Shown: piece after piece, positions 54,289-61,590 of the stretch
Position numbering within the stretch: the first letter of the stretch is position 1
Layout of the letters: every line of letters starts with the position of its first letter
NCBI GenBank assembly: GCA_942493315.1
Contig: OW818690.1
Coordinates: 2,728,001-2,792,000 of the forward strand
Length of the DNA: 64,000 nt
Direction of reading: 5' to 3'
Source of the DNA: UBA5429 sp942493315
GTDB lineage: Bacteria; Bacteroidota; Bacteroidia; Bacteroidales; WCHB1-69
Position numbers and translations under genes: made by a program
The notes under the pieces: generated by a model
Databases searched by the model: none
What the model was told of the DNA's origin: nothing
The model's input: only the letters and a program-made list of their open reading frames with translations

Positions 54289-54865
54289 AAAGAGAATCAA
54301 CATTGCCATTTTGGAAAATGCTTCCATTGTAAGTGAAGGGATTCAAAGTTTGCTTCAAAAATCACATTTGTATATCAAACCGATATGGATCAAAGATATT
54401 GACAATTTGAATTTTCATATAGAACGTTTAAAAATTGACATGATTATCATCAATCCAAACTTGGTAATCAATAGGTTCAAGTTTTTTACACAATTAAAAA
54501 ACAACAATCCTCAGGTTAAATGGTTAGGGTTAACTTACAATCTGATTGAAAGGGAGATACAGCCTTTGTTTGATGATGTTATTCAAATCGATGATGCTTA
54601 TGAAAATATCACACGTAAGATCGATTATTTCATTGAAAATACGCAAAATGAGGAGACCACTGTATTAACAGATCGGGAGCAAAATGTATTAAAAGAGATT
54701 ATCAAGGGATTATCAAATAAAGAGATAGCAGTTCGGTTGAATATCAGTATCCATACTGTAATGAGTCATCGTAAAAATATATACCAGAAAACCGATATCA
54801 AAAGTCAGGCCGGATTAACGGTTTATGCACTGACACACAATATTGTTTCGATAGAATCTCTATAG
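54281..54865 (+). CDS. LuxR/NarL-type regulator with pseudo-receiver domain
   Basis: A 194-residue protein. The start ATG at 54281 has a strong ribosome-binding sequence (AGGGGGAATTC) and overlaps the hemerythrin stop. The C-terminal LuxR helix-turn-helix is complete (LTDREQNVLKEIIKGLSNKE, then IAVRLNISIHTVMSHRKNIYQK). The N-terminal part has receiver-like length. However, the place of the phospho-acceptor Asp reads IDMIIINPNLV, with Asn, and the acidic pair is replaced by ILEN. Phosphorylation is therefore unlikely. Regulation by the overlapping hemerythrin protein is an attractive inference. Confidence 0.85.
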   Translation: MDKKRINIAILENASIVSEGIQSLLQKSHLYIKPIWIKDIDNLNFHIERLKIDMIIINPNLVINRFKFFTQLKNNNPQVKWLGLTYNLIEREIQPLFDDVIQIDDAYENITRKIDYFIENTQNEETTVLTDREQNVLKEIIKGLSNKEIAVRLNISIHTVMSHRKNIYQKTDIKSQAGLTVYALTHNIVSIESL

Positions 54866-54898
54866 GGCTAAGGGCGAAGGGCGAAGGGCGAAGGGGGA
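54864..54898. repeat. GGGCGAA heptamers
   Basis: One GGGCTAA and three GGGCGAA units begin at the stop codon of the LuxR gene. They are the complement of the TTAGCCC/TTCGCCC units at 22556-22612. Confidence 0.75.
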
Positions 54899-54971
54899 TT
54901 ATGTTTTACATTTTAATACAATTTTTAACAATTTAATAGTTTATCAAATTAAAGATTTCAAAAAAAATTTC

Positions 54972-54979
54972 TATCTTTG
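54972..54979 (+). promoter_or_regulatory. -7 box of the AAA ATPase operon
   Basis: TATCTTTG matches TAnnTTTG, 44 nt before the ATG at 55024. Confidence 0.5.
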
Positions 54980-55023
54980 CAAAATAATCATGTTATTATG
55001 AATTAAAAAAAAATTAATTTTGA

Positions 55024-56355
55024 ATGAATAAGAATCAAATTAGTATTGAACTTAAAAACATAAGATCTGTTAGAGATGCAAATATTGTTTTTGATGGAAT
55101 TACTGTAATTACTGGAGAAAACGGCAGTGGAAAGAGTACAATATCAAAATTGACTTATCATCTTTTTCGTACATCTATTGAATTTGAAAAGATAGTTGAG
55201 GATAAGCTACAGGATGAATTAAAAAGAATTTATAGAAGTTTAGATCAATTATCTAGGGAATTAGAGTATTTTTTGGATAAAGATGAATATATTAAAATTA
55301 GAAATTCATTTAGAAATTTTTATAGATATGAAAATCAACTTAGTCTTTTTGAAGAAGACAATTCGATTTTTTCAGCAATTGACGCATTAATAAACATTTT
55401 TACAAATGAAAATATTAATTTAAAAAATAACAAACAATTATCTCAGCGATTGAAAAGAATTAAAATTATTATAAGTAATTCGATTCCCACAGATGATTAT
55501 GAAAAAATAGAGATTCCAGAACTTTTAATTGTACTAAAAAACTTTATTAAGGATCACATCCAACAGACCACAAATTATAAAGAAAATAGACCTTTATCAA
55601 TTTTAAATGAAAAATTGGCTGAAGCTTTCTATGACTCTTCAATAACCAATTCATTTAATATATATGAATATGGAGTTCCAATAATTGATAGAGATAAAAA
55701 TAAATTACTGCCAATACATTCAATCCAAAAAGTAGCATATATAGATACTCCAATGATAATTGGAATTGATTTCTTAGCAGAAAGGGCTCATTGGGATGAT
55801 ATTAATGAATTAATTTCTAATAAAAAAACATATAAATCTGACTCTGAATTAGACTCAATTTTTAAGAATGAAATTTTGAAAGGAGATGTTAGCTATAATG
55901 AAAATGAAATTTCAAGTCAAACTTTTATTTATAAAAGAGATGATGGAAAGGATTTTGATTTGTTAGAATGTGCCACTGGCTTAAAATCATTTAGTTTACT
56001 CCAATTGCTATTTAAAAATGGATTTCTCAACAATCAAACTTTACTCATCATTGATGAACCAGAAGTTCATTTACATCCACAATGGATTGTTGAGTATGCA
56101 AGACTTATCGTTCTATTTAATAAATATTTGGGAGTAAAGTTTCTCATAGCTAGTCATAATCCAGATATGATTAGTGCAATAAAATATATTTCAAAAAAAG
56201 AAAATTCTTGTAAAGATTTAAACTTTTATTTAGCTACCAAATATAAAAAAACATATACATATAATTACAAAAATCTCGGAATAGAGATTGATGAAATTTT
56301 CGCTTCATTTAATATTGCTTTAGAAAGAATTGATTTTTATGGACAATCTGAATAA
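55024..56355 (+). CDS. AAA family ATPase (OLD/SMC-like head), accessory
   Basis: A 443-residue ATPase of the AAA15/AAA21 type. Walker A is GENGSGKST (about 33-41). The signature-like motif is ATGLKSFSLLQLL. Walker B with the trailing His motif is LLIIDEPEVHLHPQW, followed by FLIASHNPDMISAI. Between Walker A and the signature lies a roughly 290-residue insert of mostly helical sequence, as in OLD/RecF-like proteins. The N-terminus ISIELKNIRSVRDANI is typical. No TOPRIM nuclease domain follows. Overlaps the next gene by 17 nt. ATPases of this type are frequent in phage-defence and toxin systems; the role here is unknown. Confidence 0.85.
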   Translation: MNKNQISIELKNIRSVRDANIVFDGITVITGENGSGKSTISKLTYHLFRTSIEFEKIVEDKLQDELKRIYRSLDQLSRELEYFLDKDEYIKIRNSFRNFYRYENQLSLFEEDNSIFSAIDALINIFTNENINLKNNKQLSQRLKRIKIIISNSIPTDDYEKIEIPELLIVLKNFIKDHIQQTTNYKENRPLSILNEKLAEAFYDSSITNSFNIYEYGVPIIDRDKNKLLPIHSIQKVAYIDTPMIIGIDFLAERAHWDDINELISNKKTYKSDSELDSIFKNEILKGDVSYNENEISSQTFIYKRDDGKDFDLLECATGLKSFSLLQLLFKNGFLNNQTLLIIDEPEVHLHPQWIVEYARLIVLFNKYLGVKFLIASHNPDMISAIKYISKKENSCKDLNFYLATKYKKTYTYNYKNLGIEIDEIFASFNIALERIDFYGQSE

Positions 56356-56845
56356 CTTAACTTACTGTTCTACAACAACTAATAATCACAAAATTGCATC
56401 TATTTGTCCTCAATGTGTTCAGAAAATTAATGCTGTATGTATCAAGGATGGTGCTAAACATACTTGTTTTACTAATGAAGTTTGTCTTAATATAGATGAT
56501 TTTGAAACCTTTTTAGCTCAACATGAAAAAAGAGATAAACAAAAAACCATGGATTTCTCTTTTGGAGTTAATATCGAAAATAGAAATGAGCAAAAGATGA
56601 TTTTAGTTGAACTTAGACTAAATTATACTAATTGGCGAAATATTAGCAAAAAAGAACTTGATGATAAAATTAATCATTCAAAAGTTATTCTCGGGCATTC
56701 TCCTATTATTTCGAATCAATATTATTTCGTTTTCAAATCAGATTTAAAACAGCAAGCTCATAATCACTTAAGAAGACTATATTTAAATCGAAATTTTGTT
56801 TTTGGAGTTGATCTTAATGAATTGAAAAATAATTTTTTTCAATAA
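56339..56845 (+). CDS. Cys-rich partner protein of unknown function
   Basis: A 168-residue protein starting at the ATG at 56339, inside the ATPase gene. The first 60 residues contain five or six Cys (TYCSTTTNN, ICPQCVQKI, AVCIKDG, HTCFTNEVCLN) and could form a zinc site. The second half has MILVELRLNYTNW, then KINHSKVILG and a basic C-terminal region. A Glu-x-Arg on a predicted strand loosely recalls nuclease cores, but this is weak. No family recognised. The tight overlap implies that the two proteins work together. Confidence 0.75.
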   Translation: MDNLNNLTYCSTTTNNHKIASICPQCVQKINAVCIKDGAKHTCFTNEVCLNIDDFETFLAQHEKRDKQKTMDFSFGVNIENRNEQKMILVELRLNYTNWRNISKKELDDKINHSKVILGHSPIISNQYYFVFKSDLKQQAHNHLRRLYLNRNFVFGVDLNELKNNFFQ

Positions 56846-57018
56846 TTTCTATATTCTATTAGATCTATTGATTATTTATGATTCAATTATCAAATTAATA
56901 ACTCAATTTTTTCAACTAAAAAAAGCACAATTTCATTTGAGTTTGTTTGATAATCTTAAGCAAATGTTTATTTTCAAAAAGACGGCAGCCTTTAAACTGT
57001 TGTCTGCTGACTGCTTTC

Positions 57019-58575
57019 TTATTTGCTCCCTTTCATCATTTTAATGAACGGATTGAAATAGTTTTCACCTTTGGCGACAACGCCGGTGAGACCTTTTCCA
57101 CCTGTTTTGGAACGTTTGATAGCGCCAAACATCCCTTTTTCGAGTGCTTCGAAAAGACCCTCTTTCACCATATTATCTAGTAATTCATGAGCATCGTTCA
57201 ATACTTTGGCTGCTCTGTTTTTAATAATTCCACCCTCTTTATATTCCACTTCATCACCAATATTTTTCATATTGTTGAAAATATATTTGGCATTTTCAAT
57301 CGCTAAATAACGATCCGACATAAATGGGGTATGAATCGCCTCAGTAATCATTCCTAACAGTTGTAATCCCTGCCCTGTCCAGATGGCAATTTGGTTAAAA
57401 AGAGCATCTTGAATTTGACCACGGAAGATGTTTCCTGTCATAAATTTTGTTGGGGGCATATATTTTAGAGGTGCATTAGGGAAAATTTCGCGGGTCATTT
57501 GAGCCTGAGCCAATTCATAGAGAAAGCCATTTTCGAGTTCAGGATCCATTTCAAAAGCGTGACCTAAACCCATTTGTTCTTCAGGAATACCAGCTAATTT
57601 TGCCAATTGTTCATTGATAAGATCTGAGGCTAAAACGGTATGTGCTTCATCAAATGCATCTGCAGTAGTAAGATAGTTATCCTCACCTGTATTGATGATC
57701 ACACCGGCAAAACCATTGATCACTCTAGAGAAATATTGATCTATTAAAGTTCTTTGAGGATTAATATCTCTAAAAAGGATACCATAAAGTGCATCGTTCA
57801 ACATCACATCAAGACGTTCCAAAGCACCCATAGCAGCGATTTCAGGCATACAAAGTCCTGAACAATAGTTACATAAACGGATATAACGGCCCACTTCTTC
57901 TCCCACTTCATCCAATGCTTTTCTCATGATTTTAAAGTTCTCCTGAGTCGCATAAGTTCCGCCAAAGCCTTCAGTAGTAGCGCCATAAGGAACATAATCG
58001 AGCAAGCTCTGACCGGTAGTACGAATCACTGCAATAATATCAGCACCCTGACGAGCTGCAGCCTGAGCCTGAACAACATCTTCAAAGATATTACCGGTTG
58101 CCACGATCACGTAAATATAGGGTTTTGAGCCCTCACCAATAGTATTCAGATACTCATTTCTACGGGCAACGTTAGCTTTGATACGGTCAACAGCAGCATC
58201 GATATAAGGTTGAACAGCTTGTTTCACTGCATTCAAGTCGTGAGCAGGAAGTTGGGTAATAGATAGTTGATTATCAGCAATTTTTTCAGCAATCTGTTGA
58301 GGATTCAAACCGGTTTCCAAAATAGCATTTCCGATATAGTATAAAACGCCTTGACCCAAAACACCATTTTCATGAATATCATTCACCACCACATTGGGAA
58401 GGGGTACTTCATTTATATCGATACCATCTATACCGATTAAGCGACACAAAGTTCGTTCAACGGCAACGGTAGAGTAATTTTCAACAAATTGTTGCACATC
58501 AACTGCAATTTTGTGCGCCAACTCTTTAGCAGCATCCACTTTAGTAAAATCTAGTCCTAACTTACTGTTTCTCAT
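57019..58575 (-). CDS. kamD: Lysine 5,6-aminomutase alpha subunit
   Basis: A 518-residue TIM-barrel subunit of the adenosylcobalamin- and PLP-dependent lysine 5,6-aminomutase, which moves the terminal amino group in lysine fermentation. Recognised from the start (SKLGLDFTKVDAAKELAHKI), the core RYIRLCNYCSGLCMPEIA, MLNDALYGILFRDINPQRT and the C-terminal GGKGLTGVVAKGENYFNPF. Length agrees with the family. The B12-binding beta subunit KamE usually follows directly, but downstream lie only 174 nt and the convergent AAA module. kamE must be elsewhere or lost. Confidence 0.9.
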   Translation of the reverse strand: MRNSKLGLDFTKVDAAKELAHKIAVDVQQFVENYSTVAVERTLCRLIGIDGIDINEVPLPNVVVNDIHENGVLGQGVLYYIGNAILETGLNPQQIAEKIADNQLSITQLPAHDLNAVKQAVQPYIDAAVDRIKANVARRNEYLNTIGEGSKPYIYVIVATGNIFEDVVQAQAAARQGADIIAVIRTTGQSLLDYVPYGATTEGFGGTYATQENFKIMRKALDEVGEEVGRYIRLCNYCSGLCMPEIAAMGALERLDVMLNDALYGILFRDINPQRTLIDQYFSRVINGFAGVIINTGEDNYLTTADAFDEAHTVLASDLINEQLAKLAGIPEEQMGLGHAFEMDPELENGFLYELAQAQMTREIFPNAPLKYMPPTKFMTGNIFRGQIQDALFNQIAIWTGQGLQLLGMITEAIHTPFMSDRYLAIENAKYIFNNMKNIGDEVEYKEGGIIKNRAAKVLNDAHELLDNMVKEGLFEALEKGMFGAIKRSKTGGKGLTGVVAKGENYFNPFIKMMKGSK

Positions 58576-58751
58576 TCTATTATTGTTTATATATAATCAA
58601 ATTTTAGTATTCTAATATTTTAAATAAAAGTAAATAAATACCCTATTTAAAGACGGCTGCAAAATTACAGAAAATAATGAACTTTTTGATTATAGACACC
58701 ATCAATCATTCAAATTGAAAAAATTAGAGACAATGTTACCATAAATTACTC

Positions 58752-58759
58752 TATATTTG
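58752..58759 (+). promoter_or_regulatory. -7 box of the SDR gene
   Basis: TATATTTG matches TAnnTTTG, 38 nt before the ATG at 58798. Confidence 0.5.
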
Positions 58760-58797
58760 CACATTAAATAACAAATTCAACTATTAAAAAACAAGAT

Positions 58798-59601
58798 ATG
58801 AAAACCGAAAACAAAATATTTGTAGTTACCGGAGCCGGAAGTGGCATTGGTAGAGAATTAACCTTACAATTAGTAGCAAAAGGGGCACAAGTGGCCATGA
58901 TTGACTTGAATCAGGAAAGCATGAATGAAACAGCATCCTTGACCAATAAAGAGAAGGTAACCTCATATATCGTTGATATTTCCAAACTGGAAAGTATTGA
59001 AAAATTCAAAGATGATGTATTGACCAAGTATGGTTTTGTAGATGGGATCATCAACAATGCCGGGATAATTCAACCATTTATTCCGGTAAATCAATTAGAT
59101 ATGTCACAAATTGAAAAAATTGTGAATATTAATTTCTATGGTACTGTTTATATGATTAAAACGTTCCTTCCCCATCTTTTAAACAGACCTGAAGGGCATA
59201 TTGTGAACATTTCCAGCATGGGTGGTTTTATTCCATTTCCGGGCCAAACGATATATAGTGCAACGAAAGCAGCCGTAAAAACCTTAACTGAAGGACTTTA
59301 TGCAGAACTCAAAAACTCGAATGTAAAGGTCACTGTGGTGCATCCGGGAGCGATTGCAACGAACATCAGTAAGAATTCCGGAATAAAGATGCCGACTCAG
59401 ACTGAAAATAAGGGGCAAAAATCAGCCATGAAAGCGTTACCTGCCGATCAAGCAGCCAGGATCATCATAAACGGTATTGAGAAGAACAAATTTAGGGTAC
59501 TTGTAGGCAAAGATGCCAGTTTTTTAGACCTATTTTATCGAATTAGCCCTGAAAAAGCAGTAAATTTCATAGTCAAAAAGATGAGTTCCCTGATGAAATA
59601 A
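58798..59601 (+). CDS. Short-chain dehydrogenase/reductase
   Basis: A 267-residue classical SDR. The NAD(P) motif is VTGAGSGIGRELTL, with Asp at the end of strand 2 (AMIDLN) favouring NAD. NNAGI, the catalytic Ser in VNISSMGGF and Tyr-x3-Lys in IYSATKAAVK are intact. After the core a C-terminal region (KAVNFIVKKM) resembles membrane-associated fatty-acyl or retinol-type SDRs. Substrate unknown. Divergent from kamD. Confidence 0.9.
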   Translation: MKTENKIFVVTGAGSGIGRELTLQLVAKGAQVAMIDLNQESMNETASLTNKEKVTSYIVDISKLESIEKFKDDVLTKYGFVDGIINNAGIIQPFIPVNQLDMSQIEKIVNINFYGTVYMIKTFLPHLLNRPEGHIVNISSMGGFIPFPGQTIYSATKAAVKTLTEGLYAELKNSNVKVTVVHPGAIATNISKNSGIKMPTQTENKGQKSAMKALPADQAARIIINGIEKNKFRVLVGKDASFLDLFYRISPEKAVNFIVKKMSSLMK

Positions 59602-59606
59602 TCGAA

Positions 59607-59733
59607 ATGCAATCAGCTTTCAGCTATCAGTTTTCAGCTATCAGTTTTCAGCTTTCAGTTTTCTAATGGTCAACCAAATTCAGGCATTGACACATTATTC
59701 ATTATTCATTATTCATTATTCATTATTCATTAA
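59607..59733. repeat. TCAGYTW heptamers and ATTCATT heptamers
   Basis: TCAGCTT, TCAGCTA, TCAGTTT, TCAGCTA, TCAGTTT, TCAGCTT, TCAGTTT units occupy 59615-59663 in register. About six ATTCATT units run from 59694 to 59733, just before the -7 box of the next gene. Confidence 0.8.
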
Positions 59734-59738
59734 TTTAT

Positions 59739-59746
59739 TATCTTTG
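59739..59746 (+). promoter_or_regulatory. -7 box of the 59767 gene
   Basis: TATCTTTG, 21 nt before the ATG. The ATTCATT array ends 5 nt upstream of it. Confidence 0.5.
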
Positions 59747-59766
59747 CAATCTAAAAATTAGAAATT

Positions 59767-60183
59767 ATGGAAAATTATTGTACATTTTGTGAGTTATTTG
59801 ACGGTATTAATTGGTGGATCTATTTGGCATCAGTTGTGACTGTGTTTATTATTGGGGCTATCTGGTTTTCATTTTTGTTTTCTAAAATGTGGATGGAAGT
59901 GAATAAATTGGATAAAGATGCCAAAATCAGCACCGGAAATATGGTTTTTACCATGTTATTTCAATTGACAACCACCGCATTGTTGGGATTGGCCATATTT
60001 GTGTTAGTTTCAGAAACATCATGGGAATTGACTTTATTTGTAATTATTGGAGTTGTTGGCTGGATGAAGTCCAACCTTAAATTCAAATTCAATGATTTTA
60101 AAACCTTTTTCAAAGCAGCGATTTCAGAAGTGGGCTATTTTGCCATTTCCGCGATTGTGTTTATGTTGTTTGCATTGATATAG
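59767..60183 (+). CDS. DUF1761-like small membrane protein
   Basis: A 138-residue protein with four membrane helices. The start (INWWIYLASVVTVFIIGAIWFSFLFSKMWMEV) matches the DUF1761 pattern of IN-W...GxxW-S. Function of the family is unknown. The gene stands alone, with repeat arrays on both sides. Confidence 0.75.
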   Translation: MENYCTFCELFDGINWWIYLASVVTVFIIGAIWFSFLFSKMWMEVNKLDKDAKISTGNMVFTMLFQLTTTALLGLAIFVLVSETSWELTLFVIIGVVGWMKSNLKFKFNDFKTFFKAAISEVGYFAISAIVFMLFALI

Positions 60184-60292
60184 TGACCTAATAGGGCAAA
60201 ATCCACCAACCTTTTATTAGATTAGCTATTCAGAGCTCAGTCGGCCCAATAGTCACGCATTTCCATTGTATTAGGGCGAAGGTCAGATAAAA
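60184..60292. repeat. Possible fragment of the structured element
   Basis: A moderately GC-rich stretch with TATTAGGGCGAAGGTCAGAT (about 60268-60287), similar to GCATTAGGGCGAAGGCC in copy B (5884-5900), and AATAGGGCA near 60190. The match is short and may be chance or a decayed copy. Confidence 0.3.
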
Positions 60293-60378
60293 AGACTACG
60301 GACTACGGACTACGGACTACGGACTACGGACAACGGACGAAAAATGAATAATGAAAAATGAATAATGGGAAATGAGTA
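60293..60378. repeat. GACTACG and AATGAAW heptamers
   Basis: Five to six GACTACG/GACAACG units (60294-60338) pass into AATGAAT/AATGAAA/AATGGGA units to 60378. The rest of the gap to 60498 holds only a -7 box. Confidence 0.8.
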
Positions 60379-60459
60379 CTTTGAGAGTAGAGCGAATTAT
60401 TGAATTTTTAAAAAAAGATTTATTGAATAAATTTGTGGTAAAATAAATAGAATAATTTT

Positions 60460-60467
60460 TATCTTTG
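60460..60467 (+). promoter_or_regulatory. -7 box of the FISUMP lipoprotein gene
   Basis: TATCTTTG, 31 nt before the ATG at 60499. Confidence 0.5.
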
Positions 60468-60498
60468 CAAAAAAAATATTAGATAAACATTTTTTAAC

Positions 60499-61506
60499 AT
60501 GAGCCATTTATTTATAAAAAACGTTAATGATAGATCTATATACTATCTAAACTTTTACAAATCTGTATCATTTCTTTTTTTAGGCTTATTTTTAATATCT
60601 CTTGTTTGCTGTACTGAAGAGGAAAATTACAATGCTCTTATAAAAATTTCAAAAATAACTGATATAAAACAGTTTACAGCAAAATGCGAGGTTGCTTTTC
60701 AATCAGAAGATGATTTAATTGTTTTTAAAAGGGGTGTTTGTTGGAATAGTTTTGCAAATCCCACAGTTAATGATAATAATATTCAAAATGGTGATGGTAA
60801 TGGATCATTTACTATTCAACTTTCCGGTTTATCGATTGGAACAACTTATTATATTCGAGCTTATGCACTTACAAACGAAGGAATTATTTATAGTCAAACC
60901 GTTCGTTTTTCAACAATTGGATCTCATTTTACAGATCCAAGGGACAAATATTCATACAAGATTTTAACCATAGGTAATCAAATTTGGTTAGGAGAAAATC
61001 TCAGATATTTACCAAAAGTTCATTCAATGAGTAGACTCTCCATAGATAGTGCCTGTTATTATGTAAATGGTTATAATGGTCAAAATTTAGATTCAGCCAG
61101 ACAAAATTATAACTACCACACATATGGGGTTTTATACAATTTTAAAGCAGCTTTAAGTGCTTGTCCTATAGGATGGCATTTACCTTCTAATGAAGAATGG
61201 GAAGAATTAGCTGATTCTTTGGGTGGAAGAACCATTGCTGGTGGTAAACTAAAAGAGATGGGATATGAACACTGGAGCTATCCGAATGTGGGAGCCACTA
61301 ATTCAAGTGGATTTACAGCATTACCCGGTGGGTTTAACATTAATGCTGAATATACATTAATCAACAATTTAGGACAGTGGTGGAGTTCAACCGAATATAG
61401 TACATCTTTAGCAGAACATCAGTATCTTTTCTATGAATATGAACGATTTCATAATTCAATTTCGAACAAATCAACCGGGAATTCTGTTCGATGTATAAAA
61501 GATTAA
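60499..61506 (+). CDS. FISUMP-domain lipoprotein
   Basis: A 335-residue surface or periplasmic lipoprotein. The N-terminal hydrophobic segment ends in a lipobox-like LISLVCC, so the Cys would be lipidated. Residues 45-135 form an Fn3-like beta domain (GVCWNSFANPT, LSGLSIGTTYYIRAYALTN). The C-terminal 190 residues are the Fibrobacter succinogenes major paralogous domain: GNQIWLGENLRYLP, YGVLYNFKAAL, CPIGWHLPSNEEWEEL, GFTALPGG, WWSSTEY and a final SVRCIKD. Role unknown; the domain is frequent in secreted Bacteroidota proteins. Confidence 0.9.
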   Translation: MSHLFIKNVNDRSIYYLNFYKSVSFLFLGLFLISLVCCTEEENYNALIKISKITDIKQFTAKCEVAFQSEDDLIVFKRGVCWNSFANPTVNDNNIQNGDGNGSFTIQLSGLSIGTTYYIRAYALTNEGIIYSQTVRFSTIGSHFTDPRDKYSYKILTIGNQIWLGENLRYLPKVHSMSRLSIDSACYYVNGYNGQNLDSARQNYNYHTYGVLYNFKAALSACPIGWHLPSNEEWEELADSLGGRTIAGGKLKEMGYEHWSYPNVGATNSSGFTALPGGFNINAEYTLINNLGQWWSSTEYSTSLAEHQYLFYEYERFHNSISNKSTGNSVRCIKD

Positions 61507-61590
61507 TTTATGTAAACATCTAAAGTGTCATATCAGTTTTTTTCTTATTTTTGTAGCTATGTTTTTTAGAAATAATTAATTTTTGCTAAT

